Below are positions 35,634-45,011 of a stretch of DNA of 64,000 nucleotides, in pieces; positions within the stretch are counted from its first letter, which is position 1; every line of letters begins with the position of its first letter. The position numbers and the translations under genes were made by a program. Under the pieces are notes generated by a model. It was not told the DNA's origin. It did no database searches and saw nothing but the letters and a program-made list of their open reading frames with translations. Source of the stretch: JABCPE02 sp963516475 (GTDB lineage Bacteria; Bacteroidota; Bacteroidia; Flavobacteriales; Weeksellaceae); the NCBI GenBank assembly GCA_963516475.1, contig CAUQBR010000001.1, positions 1 through 64,000 on the forward strand. Reading direction: 5' to 3'.

Positions 35634-38108
35634 ATGAAAAAACTTGTTGTTACCCTCTCACTTTTGTTCGCTACTCATAAAGCAAACGCCTGTGCGGATG
35701 TTAATTTAGACTATGAATATTTCAACCTGTTCGCTCAGGAAATGATACATTGGCCTGAATACGAGCCTTTTCTATTAGCCTATGATACGCCTTTTTATGA
35801 ATCCAAAAATAAATTCCGAAGCGAAAATATAGAATCTTGGCAAAAATATTTTGACAACAAGCTTACCTATGATGAAACTTTGGCTCTCGTGCAGACTATC
35901 AGTCTAAAACACCTTCAAGACTGGTCTCATGGGAAGCTCACACATGTTTTAAGCAAAAAGCTTGGTGCTCAGTTTTTTAATAAGTATAAACAAGGGCTGA
36001 CCTACCTCATCAAAGCCAAAGAACTGGAACCTTATATGGCGATTAACTTTGTTGCAGATGAAGATTCGTTTTATTTCGATGTTGATAAAAATAGAAAAAA
36101 TGCCACACAGCTAAACTATTCCAAAACCATGGAAAGCCTGCTGAACGCCTTCAAAACATCAACCAACAAGGAAATAAAACTTCGGTACGCTTATCAAATC
36201 GTAAGATTCAACCATTATACGAGAAACTACCAAAAAGCTGTTCATTATTTTGAAACTTTGGTTGTTCCCTTGAATTTAAAATCGCCTATTTATTATTACA
36301 CCTTACAACAAATGGCTGGCGCACAGAATGGTTTAGGCAAAAAAGAAGCTGCAAATTGGAATTTCTTCAAAGTTTTCATCCACAGCAGAGATTTGAAACA
36401 AAGCTCCTACACTTCTATGAAATTCTCTAATTCAGGCGATTTCGAAGGACTGCTCAGCAAGGCTAAAACTGCTGAAGAAAAAAACATGGCGTATTTTCTT
36501 TTGGCTTACAACGGCTACAGCAATCCCGTTCCGCTGATGCAGAAAATGCTGGAAAATAATGCCGATTCTAAAATCCTAAAAGTACTGGCAGCCAGAGCGA
36601 TTAACGAGCTGGAAAGAAGCTACCTCACAGCTTATCCTTTCTGCAATAATAAAGACAAATGCGAAGACAAACTCCTTCCTATAAGAACAAACTACGATGC
36701 AGAAACAGCTGATTTTTCCGAAGATTTACGAAAGATAATCACTGAAATAAAGGCTACTTCCAAAGATGTTTTCTGGGAACTCAGCGATGCTTATCTTCGT
36801 TTTTTGAATAAAGATTTTAATGGAAGCAATTTGGTTTTAAATAAAATAAAAACGACCAACTCTGACTACATCCAGCAGATAGAAAAAATGAAAATGCTGA
36901 ACGAAATTGTTTCCCAAACCAAAATAACTCCAGCGTTTGAGGAAATTCTAATGCAAAAATACGGAAAAATCCTACGAGAAGAACCTAGCAAAAATGAAAA
37001 CGGCTGGTATAACTATCTCGGTACCAAAGATTTTATCATTGACATCATTGCCAATCGCTATTTCGTAGAACAGCAAGATGCAAAATCATTCCTTCTAAAT
37101 AACAGCATCCACGCCCTGCAATATTACCCAAATCTCGCTTTGACAAAGAAAATAGAAGCTTTCTACAAAAAGCCAAACAAGACGAGCTTTGAAAAATTCA
37201 TCATCGAGCGGTCTATAAAAAAAATTAACGCAGAGGCTTTCTTTGAGCTAATCTACGGTGACCACGCTATGCGAATGGCTGATTTCAAAAAGGCTAAAAC
37301 CCACTATGAGAAAGCAGGAAGTTTTGAGGATATTTATATTAATAATGCCTATTATTATGGCGATGATAAAGAGAAAACAAAAGACTATTTCAAAGATAAA
37401 TACGATGGCTACAACCGTATTTCAAGTCTTGTTTTCGGGCATAATGTCTGGGAAAGTTTTGACAGTCCGCAGGAAGTATCCATGAAAGCAGAAGACCTCA
37501 GCCTATTCCCTTTCATTAAACAGAAAATGAACAAATTAGAACTTGCACAAGCCCTGATTCAGCTCGAAGAAATAGGAAAAGAAAAATCCGTGAAAGGCGT
37601 GAAAGCCAATCAGCTCATCGGCAACCTACTCTACAACACCTCTGTTTTAGGGTATTTCCGTGAGCTTTTCACTTTGGATATGAATAATGGCAACAGCCCT
37701 AAATTCCATTTCCACGAACAGGCAAGCGAGAGAAAATATGATTTCTCTTACAAAACCTTCTACGACAGCGGATTTATAGAGCCAGATAATTTTGACCTTG
37801 CTATCAGCTACTACGAAAAAGCCCTAAAACAATCTAAAAACAAAGAGCAAAAAGCCAGAATTCTTTTCCAAATGGCAAGCGCAGAGCAAGGGAAATTCTA
37901 TCAATGGGAAGCCAATCAGAATTTTTATATCGACTATTCTGACCCAGATTATTCAGAAAAAGTGAAAGTTTTTGAAGCTCAAATGAATCTTACAAAAAGA
38001 GAAAAATTCCGAACTTACTTCGCAGAGCTGAAAAAGCATTACAAACGAACCCAAACCGTAAAAGATTTACAGACAAGCTGTTTGTACTTTGCACACTACA
38101 TGAGATAA
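35634..38108 (+). CDS. large exported helical-repeat protein of unknown function
   Basis: An 824-aa protein with a signal peptide (MKKLVVTLSLLFATHKANAC) and no membrane anchor beyond it. The body is helical and has several TPR-like stretches, for example YQIVRFNHYTRNYQKAVHYF and AISYYEKALKQSKNKEQKAR. No catalytic motif is recognised. It is coupled to the preceding lipoprotein gene (4-base gap), so both probably act together at the cell envelope. Confidence 0.75.
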   Translation: MKKLVVTLSLLFATHKANACADVNLDYEYFNLFAQEMIHWPEYEPFLLAYDTPFYESKNKFRSENIESWQKYFDNKLTYDETLALVQTISLKHLQDWSHGKLTHVLSKKLGAQFFNKYKQGLTYLIKAKELEPYMAINFVADEDSFYFDVDKNRKNATQLNYSKTMESLLNAFKTSTNKEIKLRYAYQIVRFNHYTRNYQKAVHYFETLVVPLNLKSPIYYYTLQQMAGAQNGLGKKEAANWNFFKVFIHSRDLKQSSYTSMKFSNSGDFEGLLSKAKTAEEKNMAYFLLAYNGYSNPVPLMQKMLENNADSKILKVLAARAINELERSYLTAYPFCNNKDKCEDKLLPIRTNYDAETADFSEDLRKIITEIKATSKDVFWELSDAYLRFLNKDFNGSNLVLNKIKTTNSDYIQQIEKMKMLNEIVSQTKITPAFEEILMQKYGKILREEPSKNENGWYNYLGTKDFIIDIIANRYFVEQQDAKSFLLNNSIHALQYYPNLALTKKIEAFYKKPNKTSFEKFIIERSIKKINAEAFFELIYGDHAMRMADFKKAKTHYEKAGSFEDIYINNAYYYGDDKEKTKDYFKDKYDGYNRISSLVFGHNVWESFDSPQEVSMKAEDLSLFPFIKQKMNKLELAQALIQLEEIGKEKSVKGVKANQLIGNLLYNTSVLGYFRELFTLDMNNGNSPKFHFHEQASERKYDFSYKTFYDSGFIEPDNFDLAISYYEKALKQSKNKEQKARILFQMASAEQGKFYQWEANQNFYIDYSDPDYSEKVKVFEAQMNLTKREKFRTYFAELKKHYKRTQTVKDLQTSCLYFAHYMR

Positions 38109-38129
38109 GATTTTTTCGCTAAATAATCT

Positions 38130-38137
38130 TACCTTTG
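38130..38137 (+). promoter_or_regulatory. -7 element upstream of mfd
   Basis: TACCTTTG fits TAnnTTTG. It lies 66 bases before the mfd start, with a long hairpin in between. No clear TTTG -33 is seen. Confidence 0.45.
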
Positions 38138-38147
38138 CACAAATAGA

Positions 38148-38180
38148 GAAACGATTTCGGAGCAATTCCGAAATCGCTTC
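38148..38180 (+). other. long hairpin in the mfd leader
   Basis: Perfect 10-bp arms CGATTTCGGA (38152-38161) and TCCGAAATCG (38167-38176) with a 5-base loop; after one mismatch three more pairs extend the stem. No T run follows, so it is not a typical terminator. It lies between a -7 element and the mfd start. Confidence 0.7.
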
Positions 38181-38203
38181 TTGTCATTTAATTTATACCA
38201 AAA

Positions 38204-41200
38204 ATGAGCTTACAAACGATAGACAAATCACTATTAACCAAACTTTTAAACCAAAATTTCGGAGAAGAGATTTTTCAAAATTGGGAAAAAACCGAGCATC
38301 TTTCCGTGAAAGGAGCAGTAGGTTCTGCCGTGAGCATTCTCGCTGCCGAGGCTTTCCTGAGCCAGCAAAAAACCATTCTTTTGATTACCGATGACAAGGA
38401 AAATTCCCACTACACAACCACCGAAATGGAAGAACTTGTCGGCGAAGAAAATATCCTGCACCTGCCCAACTCCTACACAGAGCCTTATCAGGAGGAGCGG
38501 ACTAAAAACGCCAATTTGGTTTTGAGAACGGAAGTGATTAACCAACTGAATTTCAACAACAAACAAAAAATAATCGTAGCTCATATCTCTGCTCTGAATG
38601 AAAAAGTTCTGAAAAAAGAGGATTTCAAAATGATTTCTCACCGTATAAAAACGGGCGAAAAACTGGATTTTGATTTTACGGAAGAACTGCTCAATCAGTT
38701 TCATTTTAATTTGACTGATTTTGTTTCCGAACCTGGTGAATTCGCGGTTCGAGGCGGAATTGTAGATGTTTTTTCCTACTCAAATGAAAAACCTTTCCGA
38801 ATCACATTTTTCGGGAACGAAATAGAAAGCATCAAAACTTTTGACATAGAAACCCAGCTTTCCGTAGAGAAAATAGATGAGTTTCAGTTGGTTTCTAATA
38901 TCAATCTTTCCACACAAGGCGAGAAAGTTCCGTTTTTTGACTTGCTGCCTTCGGACAGCCTGATTATCATCAAAAACGCTTATTCTTGTTTGGATAAAAT
39001 TGAAAACTTTTACCAAAAGGCTCAAAATCAATTTGATAAACTGAGTAAAACCATCAAACACCGAGAGCCTCACGAGCTGTTTCTTTCCAGCGAAGAGTTT
39101 TCAAGATGTTTCCAAAAATTTAGAACCATAGATTTTTCAAATAGTCCTTCATCAAAAATTATTCAGCTGAGCCAAACTCCACAGCCGAGTTTTCACAAGA
39201 ATTTTGAACTTTTGATAGAGGATTTAATCACCAAAAAAGAACAAGGCTACGAGGTCTGGATTTCCTTTTCTTCCGAGAAACAAAAAGACAGACTGTCAGA
39301 AATTATCGAGACCTTAGCCACTGAGCATCAGCAGGATGCAGTTAATCGGCTTTTCATGGCGTTTCAGTCAGAGCTTCATGAGGGCTTTGTGGACAGTCAT
39401 CGTAAAATCGCGGTTTATACCGACCACCAGATTTTTGACCGCTACCAAAGATTTAAAACCAAAGATTCTTTCGCCAAGTCCGAACATTTGACCTTAAAAG
39501 ACCTGATGCAGCTGCAGGTTGGCGATTACATCACGCACATAGACCACGGAATCGGTAAATTCATGGGACTGGTCAAAGTAAATAACGACGGCAAAACGCA
39601 GGAATGTTTCAAACTTTCTTATAAAAACGGAGATTTGCTGTATGTGAGCATCCACTCTCTGCACAAAATCTCAAAATACAACGGCTCGGAAGGAAAAGAA
39701 ATCGCCCTTTCCAAACTGGGCTCTCCTGCTTGGAAAAACCTTAAACAAAAGACCAAAGCAAAAGTAAAACAAATAGCTTTTGACTTAATAAAACTCTACG
39801 CACAGAGAAAAACCTCCAAAGGTTTTGCCTTCTCGCCAGACACCTACCTACAAGATGAGCTGGAAGCGAGTTTCATCTACGAAGACACGCCAGACCAAGA
39901 GAAAGCGACCCATGATGTGAAAAAAGACATGGAGGCAGAAACCATTATGGACAGGCTTATCTGCGGCGATGTAGGTTTCGGAAAAACGGAGGTCGCTATT
40001 CGTGCAGCCTTTAAGGCAGCTACCGATGGCAAACAGGTGGCCGTGCTGGTTCCTACGACCATTTTGGCGTTTCAGCATTTTAGGAGTTTTACGGAAAGGC
40101 TGAAAGATTTTCCTATCAATGTTTCTTATCTCAATCGTTTCCGAACGGCAAAACAGAAAAAAGAAACACTGGAAGGCTTGGAAAGCGGTAAAATAGACAT
40201 CGTGATAGGAACGCATCAGCTGGTTTCGGACAAGGTGAAATTCAAGGATTTAGGGCTTTTAATCATTGATGAAGAGCATAAATTCGGAGTAAATGTAAAA
40301 GACAAACTTAAAACCCTGAAAACCAACATAGACACGCTTACCCTGACCGCTACGCCAATCCCAAGGACACTGCAGTTTTCACTAATGGCAGCAAGGGATT
40401 TATCCGTAATAAAAACACCGCCGCCGAACCGACAGCCTGTGGAAACCCAGCTGATAGGCTTCGATGAAGAAACGCTGAGAGACGCCATTTCCTACGAACT
40501 CCAAAGAGATGGGCAGGTGTATTTCATTAACAATAGAATTGACAATTTAAAGGAAATCGCTGGTCTTGTCCAAAGGCTCGTGCCTGATGCCAGAATTATC
40601 ACTGGACACGGACAGCTGGACGGGAAAGAGCTGGAAGAAAGGGTTTTGGACTTTATGGATGGGAAATATGATGTCCTCATCTCTACGACCATCGTAGAAA
40701 GCGGCGTAGATGTCCCGAATGCGAATACTATTTTCATCAATGATGCGCAGAGATTTGGGATTGCAGACCTTCACCAGATGCGCGGCCGTGTGGGCAGAAG
40801 CGATAGAAAAGCCTTTTGCTATCTCATCACGCCGCCATATGATATGATAACCTCCGATGCCAGAAAACGACTGGAAGCGATAGAACAGTTTTCGGATTTG
40901 GGGAGCGGATTCCAGATTGCGATGAAAGACTTGGAAATCCGTGGTGCTGGGGATTTACTCGGTGCAGAACAGAGCGGATTTATCAACGAAATGGGCTTTG
41001 AAACTTACCAAAAACTTATGCAGGAGGCTTTGGAAGAGCTTCAGGATGATGAGTCATTTGAGGAATTATTTAATAATGAAGAAGACAGGAAAAAACTTTT
41101 CAAATCGGTAAAAGAAGTGAACATCGACACTGATTTTGAGCTGATGCTTCCTGACCATTATGTAGATTCCACATCGGAGAGGCTTCTCCTCTACCAGAGA

Positions 41201-41566
41201 TTGGCCGAAATAGAAAACAAACAGGATTTGGAAAAATTCCAAAACGAGCTGGAAGACCGCTTCGGAAAACTACCAGAAGAAGCCGTAAATTTACTGAAAT
41301 CCGTGGAGCTGAAATGGCTCGCGGCGGAGATAGGTTTTGAGAAAATAGTGATGAAAAAAGGCGTATTTTTAGGATATTTCCCAGACAATCCACAGGACAA
41401 ATTTTATCAAAGTGAAAAATTCAAACACCTGCTGAATTATCTGACACAAAACCCAAGCCAAGCCCAGCTGAAAGAGAAAAACAACCAGCTGCTCATGCGA
41501 AAAGACAGTATGGAAAGCATTGAGGAAATCAACCAGCTCCTCAGCTCAATAAACAACCCAGCCTAA
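38204..41566 (+). CDS. mfd: transcription-repair coupling factor
   Basis: A 1120-aa Mfd. Order: N-terminal UvrB-like/UvrA-binding region, the CarD-like RNA polymerase-interaction domain (GDYITHIDHGIGKFMGL), then the RecG-like translocase with Walker A GDVGFGKTEVAIRAA, motif II IIDEEHKFGV, motif III TATPIPRTLQF and motif VI QMRGRVGRS, and the C-terminal TRCF domain. It removes stalled RNA polymerase from damaged DNA and recruits UvrA. The stop codon lies inside the downstream terminator. Confidence 0.97.
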   Translation: MSLQTIDKSLLTKLLNQNFGEEIFQNWEKTEHLSVKGAVGSAVSILAAEAFLSQQKTILLITDDKENSHYTTTEMEELVGEENILHLPNSYTEPYQEERTKNANLVLRTEVINQLNFNNKQKIIVAHISALNEKVLKKEDFKMISHRIKTGEKLDFDFTEELLNQFHFNLTDFVSEPGEFAVRGGIVDVFSYSNEKPFRITFFGNEIESIKTFDIETQLSVEKIDEFQLVSNINLSTQGEKVPFFDLLPSDSLIIIKNAYSCLDKIENFYQKAQNQFDKLSKTIKHREPHELFLSSEEFSRCFQKFRTIDFSNSPSSKIIQLSQTPQPSFHKNFELLIEDLITKKEQGYEVWISFSSEKQKDRLSEIIETLATEHQQDAVNRLFMAFQSELHEGFVDSHRKIAVYTDHQIFDRYQRFKTKDSFAKSEHLTLKDLMQLQVGDYITHIDHGIGKFMGLVKVNNDGKTQECFKLSYKNGDLLYVSIHSLHKISKYNGSEGKEIALSKLGSPAWKNLKQKTKAKVKQIAFDLIKLYAQRKTSKGFAFSPDTYLQDELEASFIYEDTPDQEKATHDVKKDMEAETIMDRLICGDVGFGKTEVAIRAAFKAATDGKQVAVLVPTTILAFQHFRSFTERLKDFPINVSYLNRFRTAKQKKETLEGLESGKIDIVIGTHQLVSDKVKFKDLGLLIIDEEHKFGVNVKDKLKTLKTNIDTLTLTATPIPRTLQFSLMAARDLSVIKTPPPNRQPVETQLIGFDEETLRDAISYELQRDGQVYFINNRIDNLKEIAGLVQRLVPDARIITGHGQLDGKELEERVLDFMDGKYDVLISTTIVESGVDVPNANTIFINDAQRFGIADLHQMRGRVGRSDRKAFCYLITPPYDMITSDARKRLEAIEQFSDLGSGFQIAMKDLEIRGAGDLLGAEQSGFINEMGFETYQKLMQEALEELQDDESFEELFNNEEDRKKLFKSVKEVNIDTDFELMLPDHYVDSTSERLLLYQRLAEIENKQDLEKFQNELEDRFGKLPEEAVNLLKSVELKWLAAEIGFEKIVMKKGVFLGYFPDNPQDKFYQSEKFKHLLNYLTQNPSQAQLKEKNNQLLMRKDSMESIEEINQLLSSINNPA

Positions 41567-41587
41567 GCATTTTGCTTAGGCTGGGTT
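41555..41587. terminator. terminator of mfd, overlapping its stop codon
   Basis: Perfect 15-bp arms AACCCAGCCTAAGCA and TGCTTAGGCTGGGTT with a TTT loop, followed by TATTTTATT. It may also serve the convergent gene ending at 41592. Confidence 0.9.
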
Positions 41588-41591
41588 TATT

Positions 41592-42026
41592 TTATTCTTG
41601 GTTTCGATTAGACATTGCATCATAAAAACCACATGCTGCTTCTATCATATATTTTCCAAGAGAACTAGGAGAAGCTACTTCTTCCTCAACTAAATATTCG
41701 TCTATAACTTTTGTACTTGTAACATGTACATCATTTTTAGTATATGCTATAGAACTCATATGTCCAAGTTTATTATATTTACAATTTATTAAAAACTGTG
41801 TTTTTGTCTTCATATAATATTTACCACTAGATGATAATTTTTTTGGAATAGATGATTCAAATAAAAACCATGCTGTAATATAACCTGCCCTATTCGATTC
41901 TTTTACAGTTTTCGGATAAATATAATATTTTTCCTTTTTATCAGCTGATTCTGTTATATAAAAGGTTTCTTGCACTTTCATTACAAAAGCAAATAATATA
42001 AATAAAAATAAAGCTGTTTTTTTCAT
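41592..42026 (-). CDS. small exported protein of unknown function
   Basis: A 144-aa protein with a hydrophobic N-terminus (MKKTALFLFILFAFVMKVQE) likely to be a signal peptide. The middle KTKTQFLINCKYNKLGHMSS followed by a strand-rich stretch resembles the pattern of surface-adhesin-E-like domains, but the match is weak. It lies in a small variable region after mfd and is followed by the mfd terminator. Confidence 0.7.
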   Translation of the reverse strand: MKKTALFLFILFAFVMKVQETFYITESADKKEKYYIYPKTVKESNRAGYITAWFLFESSIPKKLSSSGKYYMKTKTQFLINCKYNKLGHMSSIAYTKNDVHVTSTKVIDEYLVEEEVASPSSLGKYMIEAACGFYDAMSNRNQE

Positions 42027-42074
42027 AGTATTTTATTTTCCTGCCAAGTCCCAAACACAGATGAACAAATACAA

Positions 42075-42092
42075 AAAAAGTGAGGACTTTTT
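42075..42092 (-). terminator. terminator-like hairpin in a gene-free stretch
   Basis: Arms AAAAAGT and ACTTTTT with a 4-base loop; on the minus strand T residues follow. It lies about 85 bases after a -7 element in repeat copy 1 (42183-42190), so the pair could bound a short transcript or the remains of a lost gene. The rest of the 42027-42336 gap shows only the repeat. Confidence 0.5.
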
Positions 42093-42175
42093 AGTTTTAC
42101 TTGATATTTAAGATTTTTGAAATCATCCGAACACCAAAATAAAAGCTAACATTTTCTTTTTTAAATCATTAAATA

Positions 42176-42237
42176 TCTCGCACAAAGATACAAAACCTAC
42201 TTCTATCTTGGCTGATGATTTTGGTCATAAATCCATT
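42176..42237 (-). repeat. 62-bp direct repeat, copy 1
   Basis: Identical over 62 bases to 43020-43081; the following ~60 bases are also similar but diverged. It carries TATCTTTG on the minus strand (42183-42190), a -7 element. The two copies flank the gene at 42337-43005. Confidence 0.9.
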
Positions 42238-42336
42238 AAAACAAAGCGTTTAGTTTTTCTTAAAATATTATAATTGCATATTAAAATGATTAGAAAAGTG
42301 CTATTATAACTTCTTTTTTCATATCCACACTCCTTA

Positions 42337-43005
42337 TCAATATTCTATGTTATGTTTTTCTAAATATTCCTCATAAGATTTGTATTTATCTTTGTTATCT
42401 AAGTAATCAAACCAAGCATTATAGTAAATTCTACAATATTCTATGTATTTTTCATTATCTTTCCCTAACTTTTTTGATAATTTTGAAAAGTTATCTAAAT
42501 CAGCTAAAGCTTCTATTTTTGCATCTTTTTCTGAAATAGGTTTATCAAGTAAAATTCCCCAAGGCATTTCATGTATAGAAAAATCTACATAATTTGATAA
42601 AATTTTATATTTTTGCTTTATAGCTGGTAAATAATCTGGTTCTTTTTCTAAAAGTTTATTTATTAAATTAATTCTGTCACCTAATTCATCATAAAGTAAT
42701 TTAAAAAATTTAAGATAATAATCGTTTTCATCTTTGTCTCCTATCAAAAACTTTAAAGCAAAAGTTCCACCATTATTTATATCATTTTTTAATACTTTTA
42801 AAAATTTTCCAATAAATTGTGAAGATATATCAATTTTATCTATATATAAGTTAATAAAATCTTGAAATTCATCAGTACTTATTTCATCTTGATAATTTCT
42901 TTTTTCATATTCTTGTAGTAACTTATATCTTTCTTCTCTTGTTAAATACTTATCTTTTGGATATTTTTCAAAGATATCTAAATACTCTTTAAAGATTGCT
43001 TTCAT
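42337..43005 (-). CDS. AT-rich hypothetical protein
   Basis: A 222-aa soluble, Lys/Glu/Tyr-rich helical protein (FKEYLDIFEKYPKDKYLTRE at the N-terminus, KSYEEYLEKHNIEY at the end) with no signal peptide and no recognised family. Strong AT bias and its place between two copies of a 62-bp repeat suggest a recently gained or duplicated gene; immunity-type proteins often look like this, but nothing in the sequence proves it. Promoter copy 2 lies just upstream. Confidence 0.7.
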   Translation of the reverse strand: MKAIFKEYLDIFEKYPKDKYLTREERYKLLQEYEKRNYQDEISTDEFQDFINLYIDKIDISSQFIGKFLKVLKNDINNGGTFALKFLIGDKDENDYYLKFFKLLYDELGDRINLINKLLEKEPDYLPAIKQKYKILSNYVDFSIHEMPWGILLDKPISEKDAKIEALADLDNFSKLSKKLGKDNEKYIEYCRIYYNAWFDYLDNKDKYKSYEEYLEKHNIEY

Positions 43006-43019
43006 CTAAATAGTGAATT

Positions 43020-43081
43020 TCTCGCACAAAGATACAAAACCTACTTCTATCTTGGCTGATGATTTTGGTCATAAATCCATT
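43020..43081 (-). repeat. 62-bp direct repeat, copy 2
   Basis: Same 62 bases as 42176-42237. Its minus-strand TATCTTTG (43027-43034) would start transcription about 15 bases before the gene at 42337-43005, so here the repeat acts as that gene's promoter region. Confidence 0.9.
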
Positions 43082-43140
43082 TAAAATGAGGCGTTTAGTT
43101 TTAATAAATAATATTGTAATTGTATATTAAAATTATTTAC

Positions 43141-43148
43141 TATTTTTG
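43141..43148 (+). promoter_or_regulatory. -7 element upstream of the ATPase gene
   Basis: TATTTTTG fits TAnnTTTG, with ATTG at 43119-43122 as a weak -33 (18 bases apart). The tandem repeats begin directly after it. Confidence 0.5.
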
Positions 43149-43150
43149 CC

Positions 43151-43195
43151 TTACCAAATAGTAAGTTACTAAATGGTAAGTTACCAAAATGGAAG
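43151..43195 (+). repeat. three 15-bp tandem repeats before the ATPase gene
   Basis: Units TTACCAAATAGTAAG, TTACTAAATGGTAAG and TTACCAAAATGGAAG are directly adjacent. The first two are themselves near-symmetric (TTAC...GTAA), so the array looks like a protein-binding operator. It lies right after a -7 element. Confidence 0.85.
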
Positions 43196-43205
43196 TTTTA
43201 TAATT

Positions 43206-44354
43206 ATGGGAGAATTATCACCTTTTTCTTTTGGGCATATTGTTAATCTTCAGGCTTTTACTAATAGAGAAGAAGAATTACAAAAACTAAAAAAAAACCT
43301 AATCAGCGGTGTAAATACCATCATCATTTCACCAAGAAGATGGGGAAAATCTTCATTGGTTGCCAAAGCGATTGCAGAAATCAACAAAGAAGAGCCCAAC
43401 TACAAAACCGTAAAAATAGACCTGTTTTCGGCTAATTCAGAGCATGAATTTTTGGAAATTTTTGCACGAGAAGTCATCAAAGCAAGTTCCACAAAATGGG
43501 AAGAATGGACAAATAATGCCCGTGAGGTTTTCAAAAATATCATTCCTAAAATCAGCATCGGCATACAACCTGATAGTGATTTTAGTCTTTCTTTTGATTG
43601 GGAAGAAGTTAAAAAACACAGCCTTGAAATTCTAAATTTACCCGAAGTTTTAGCAGAAAAAAAGGGTGTAAAATTCATCATCTGTATCGATGAATTTCAG
43701 AACCTAGCTCAGTATCATGATTTTGAAACTTTAGAAAAGAAAATGCGTTCTGTATGGCAGCAACAGAAAAATGTGGTCTATTGTCTCTATGGGAGCAAAA
43801 GACACATGATGACTGACATTTTCAGCAAACCCTCCAAGCCTTTCTACCGCTTCGGAGACTTGTTTCTGCTACCAAAAATTAAAAAAGAAAAATGGCTTCC
43901 TTTTATAATAGAAAATTTCAACAAGACCAATAAAAAAATTTCGGGAGAATTTGCAGAAAAAATAGCAGATTTGATGAAAAATCATTCTTGGTATGTTCAG
44001 CAGTTCTCTTACTACATCTGGAGCGAAACGGAGAAAGAAGTGACAGAAGAGGTTTTCAAAAACGCCTTATCTCGTTTAATCCAAAGCAATATTCCGTTTT
44101 TCCAGCAGATTATAGAAGAAATCAGCAATACGCAGATTAACTTTATAAAAGCTTTGGTAAAAAAAGAAAAACAGCTTTCTTCTAAATCCACTTTGGAAAA
44201 ATACCAAATGGGAACTTCCGCATCTGTATCCAAAAATAGAAATATTCTTTTGCAGAAGGATTTAATCCACAAAGAAGAAAACTCATATGAGCTGCTTGAC
44301 CCTGTATTTGAACTTTGGTTCAAGCAAGTTTATTTTAATGAAAATTATCAATAA
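43206..44354 (+). CDS. AAA-type ATPase of the archaeal ATPase/STAND-like group
   Basis: 382 aa from ATG 43206 (MGELSPFSFG). An in-frame ATG at 43173 would add 11 residues coded by the 15-bp repeats, so the later start is preferred. Walker A is SPRRWGKSSL and Walker B IICIDEFQN; a Gly-Ser-Lys-Arg sensor-like segment (YGSKRHMM) follows, and the C-terminus (about residues 310-375) is a winged-helix region (SASVSKNRNILLQKDLIHKE). Proteins of this group are thought to regulate genes or act in conflict systems; its own role is unknown. It follows possible operator repeats, so self-regulation is plausible. Confidence 0.85.
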   Translation: MGELSPFSFGHIVNLQAFTNREEELQKLKKNLISGVNTIIISPRRWGKSSLVAKAIAEINKEEPNYKTVKIDLFSANSEHEFLEIFAREVIKASSTKWEEWTNNAREVFKNIIPKISIGIQPDSDFSLSFDWEEVKKHSLEILNLPEVLAEKKGVKFIICIDEFQNLAQYHDFETLEKKMRSVWQQQKNVVYCLYGSKRHMMTDIFSKPSKPFYRFGDLFLLPKIKKEKWLPFIIENFNKTNKKISGEFAEKIADLMKNHSWYVQQFSYYIWSETEKEVTEEVFKNALSRLIQSNIPFFQQIIEEISNTQINFIKALVKKEKQLSSKSTLEKYQMGTSASVSKNRNILLQKDLIHKEENSYELLDPVFELWFKQVYFNENYQ

Positions 44355-44394
44355 ATATTATCTTCCTCTATAGGAAACAATTTTAGTTAAAACA

Positions 44395-44958
44395 ATGAAA
44401 TACTTAATTTTAGGAATAGGAAACAAAGGCGAAAAATACGAAAATACAAGGCATAACATCGGTTTTAAAATCGTGGAGAGAGTTGCCGAAAAAATAGATG
44501 CGAAATTCAGCTCTGCAAACTACGGATGGACAGCCGAGGGAAAATACAAGGGCAGAAAAATAATTCTTTTAAAACCAGACACTTATGTAAATCTCTCTGG
44601 AAACGCCCTGAAATTCTGGATGCAGAAAGAAAACATTCCTTTGGAAAATATCCTTGTCGTGACAGATGATTTGGCGCTGCCTTTCGGTGCTTTACGCCTA
44701 AAATCAAAGGGCTCTGATGCTGGGCACAACGGTCTGAAAAACATTCAGGAAATGATAAAAACCCAGAACTACGCCCGCCTGAGATTTGGGATTTCTTCCG
44801 ATTTTGAAAAGGGAAAGCAGATAGACTATGTCATCGGTGAATGGAGCGAGGAAGAAAAAGAAAAACTCCCAGAAAGAATCGAAAAATTCGCAGATGCCTG
44901 CCTGTCCTTCGTTTTCGCAGGAATTACTAATACGATGAATACTTTTAACGGAAAATAA
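44395..44958 (+). CDS. pth: peptidyl-tRNA hydrolase
   Basis: A 187-aa Pth: YLILGIGNKGEKYENTRHNI with the catalytic His in TRHNIGF, VTDDLALPFGALRLKSKGSD and AGHNGLKN. It frees tRNAs from prematurely released peptidyl-tRNA. 40 bases after the ATPase gene. Confidence 0.97.
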   Translation: MKYLILGIGNKGEKYENTRHNIGFKIVERVAEKIDAKFSSANYGWTAEGKYKGRKIILLKPDTYVNLSGNALKFWMQKENIPLENILVVTDDLALPFGALRLKSKGSDAGHNGLKNIQEMIKTQNYARLRFGISSDFEKGKQIDYVIGEWSEEEKEKLPERIEKFADACLSFVFAGITNTMNTFNGK

Positions 44959-45011
44959 ATTTTATTACTAAAATCACCAAAAAACTATTATTTTTGTAAA
45001 AATTTGAATTT

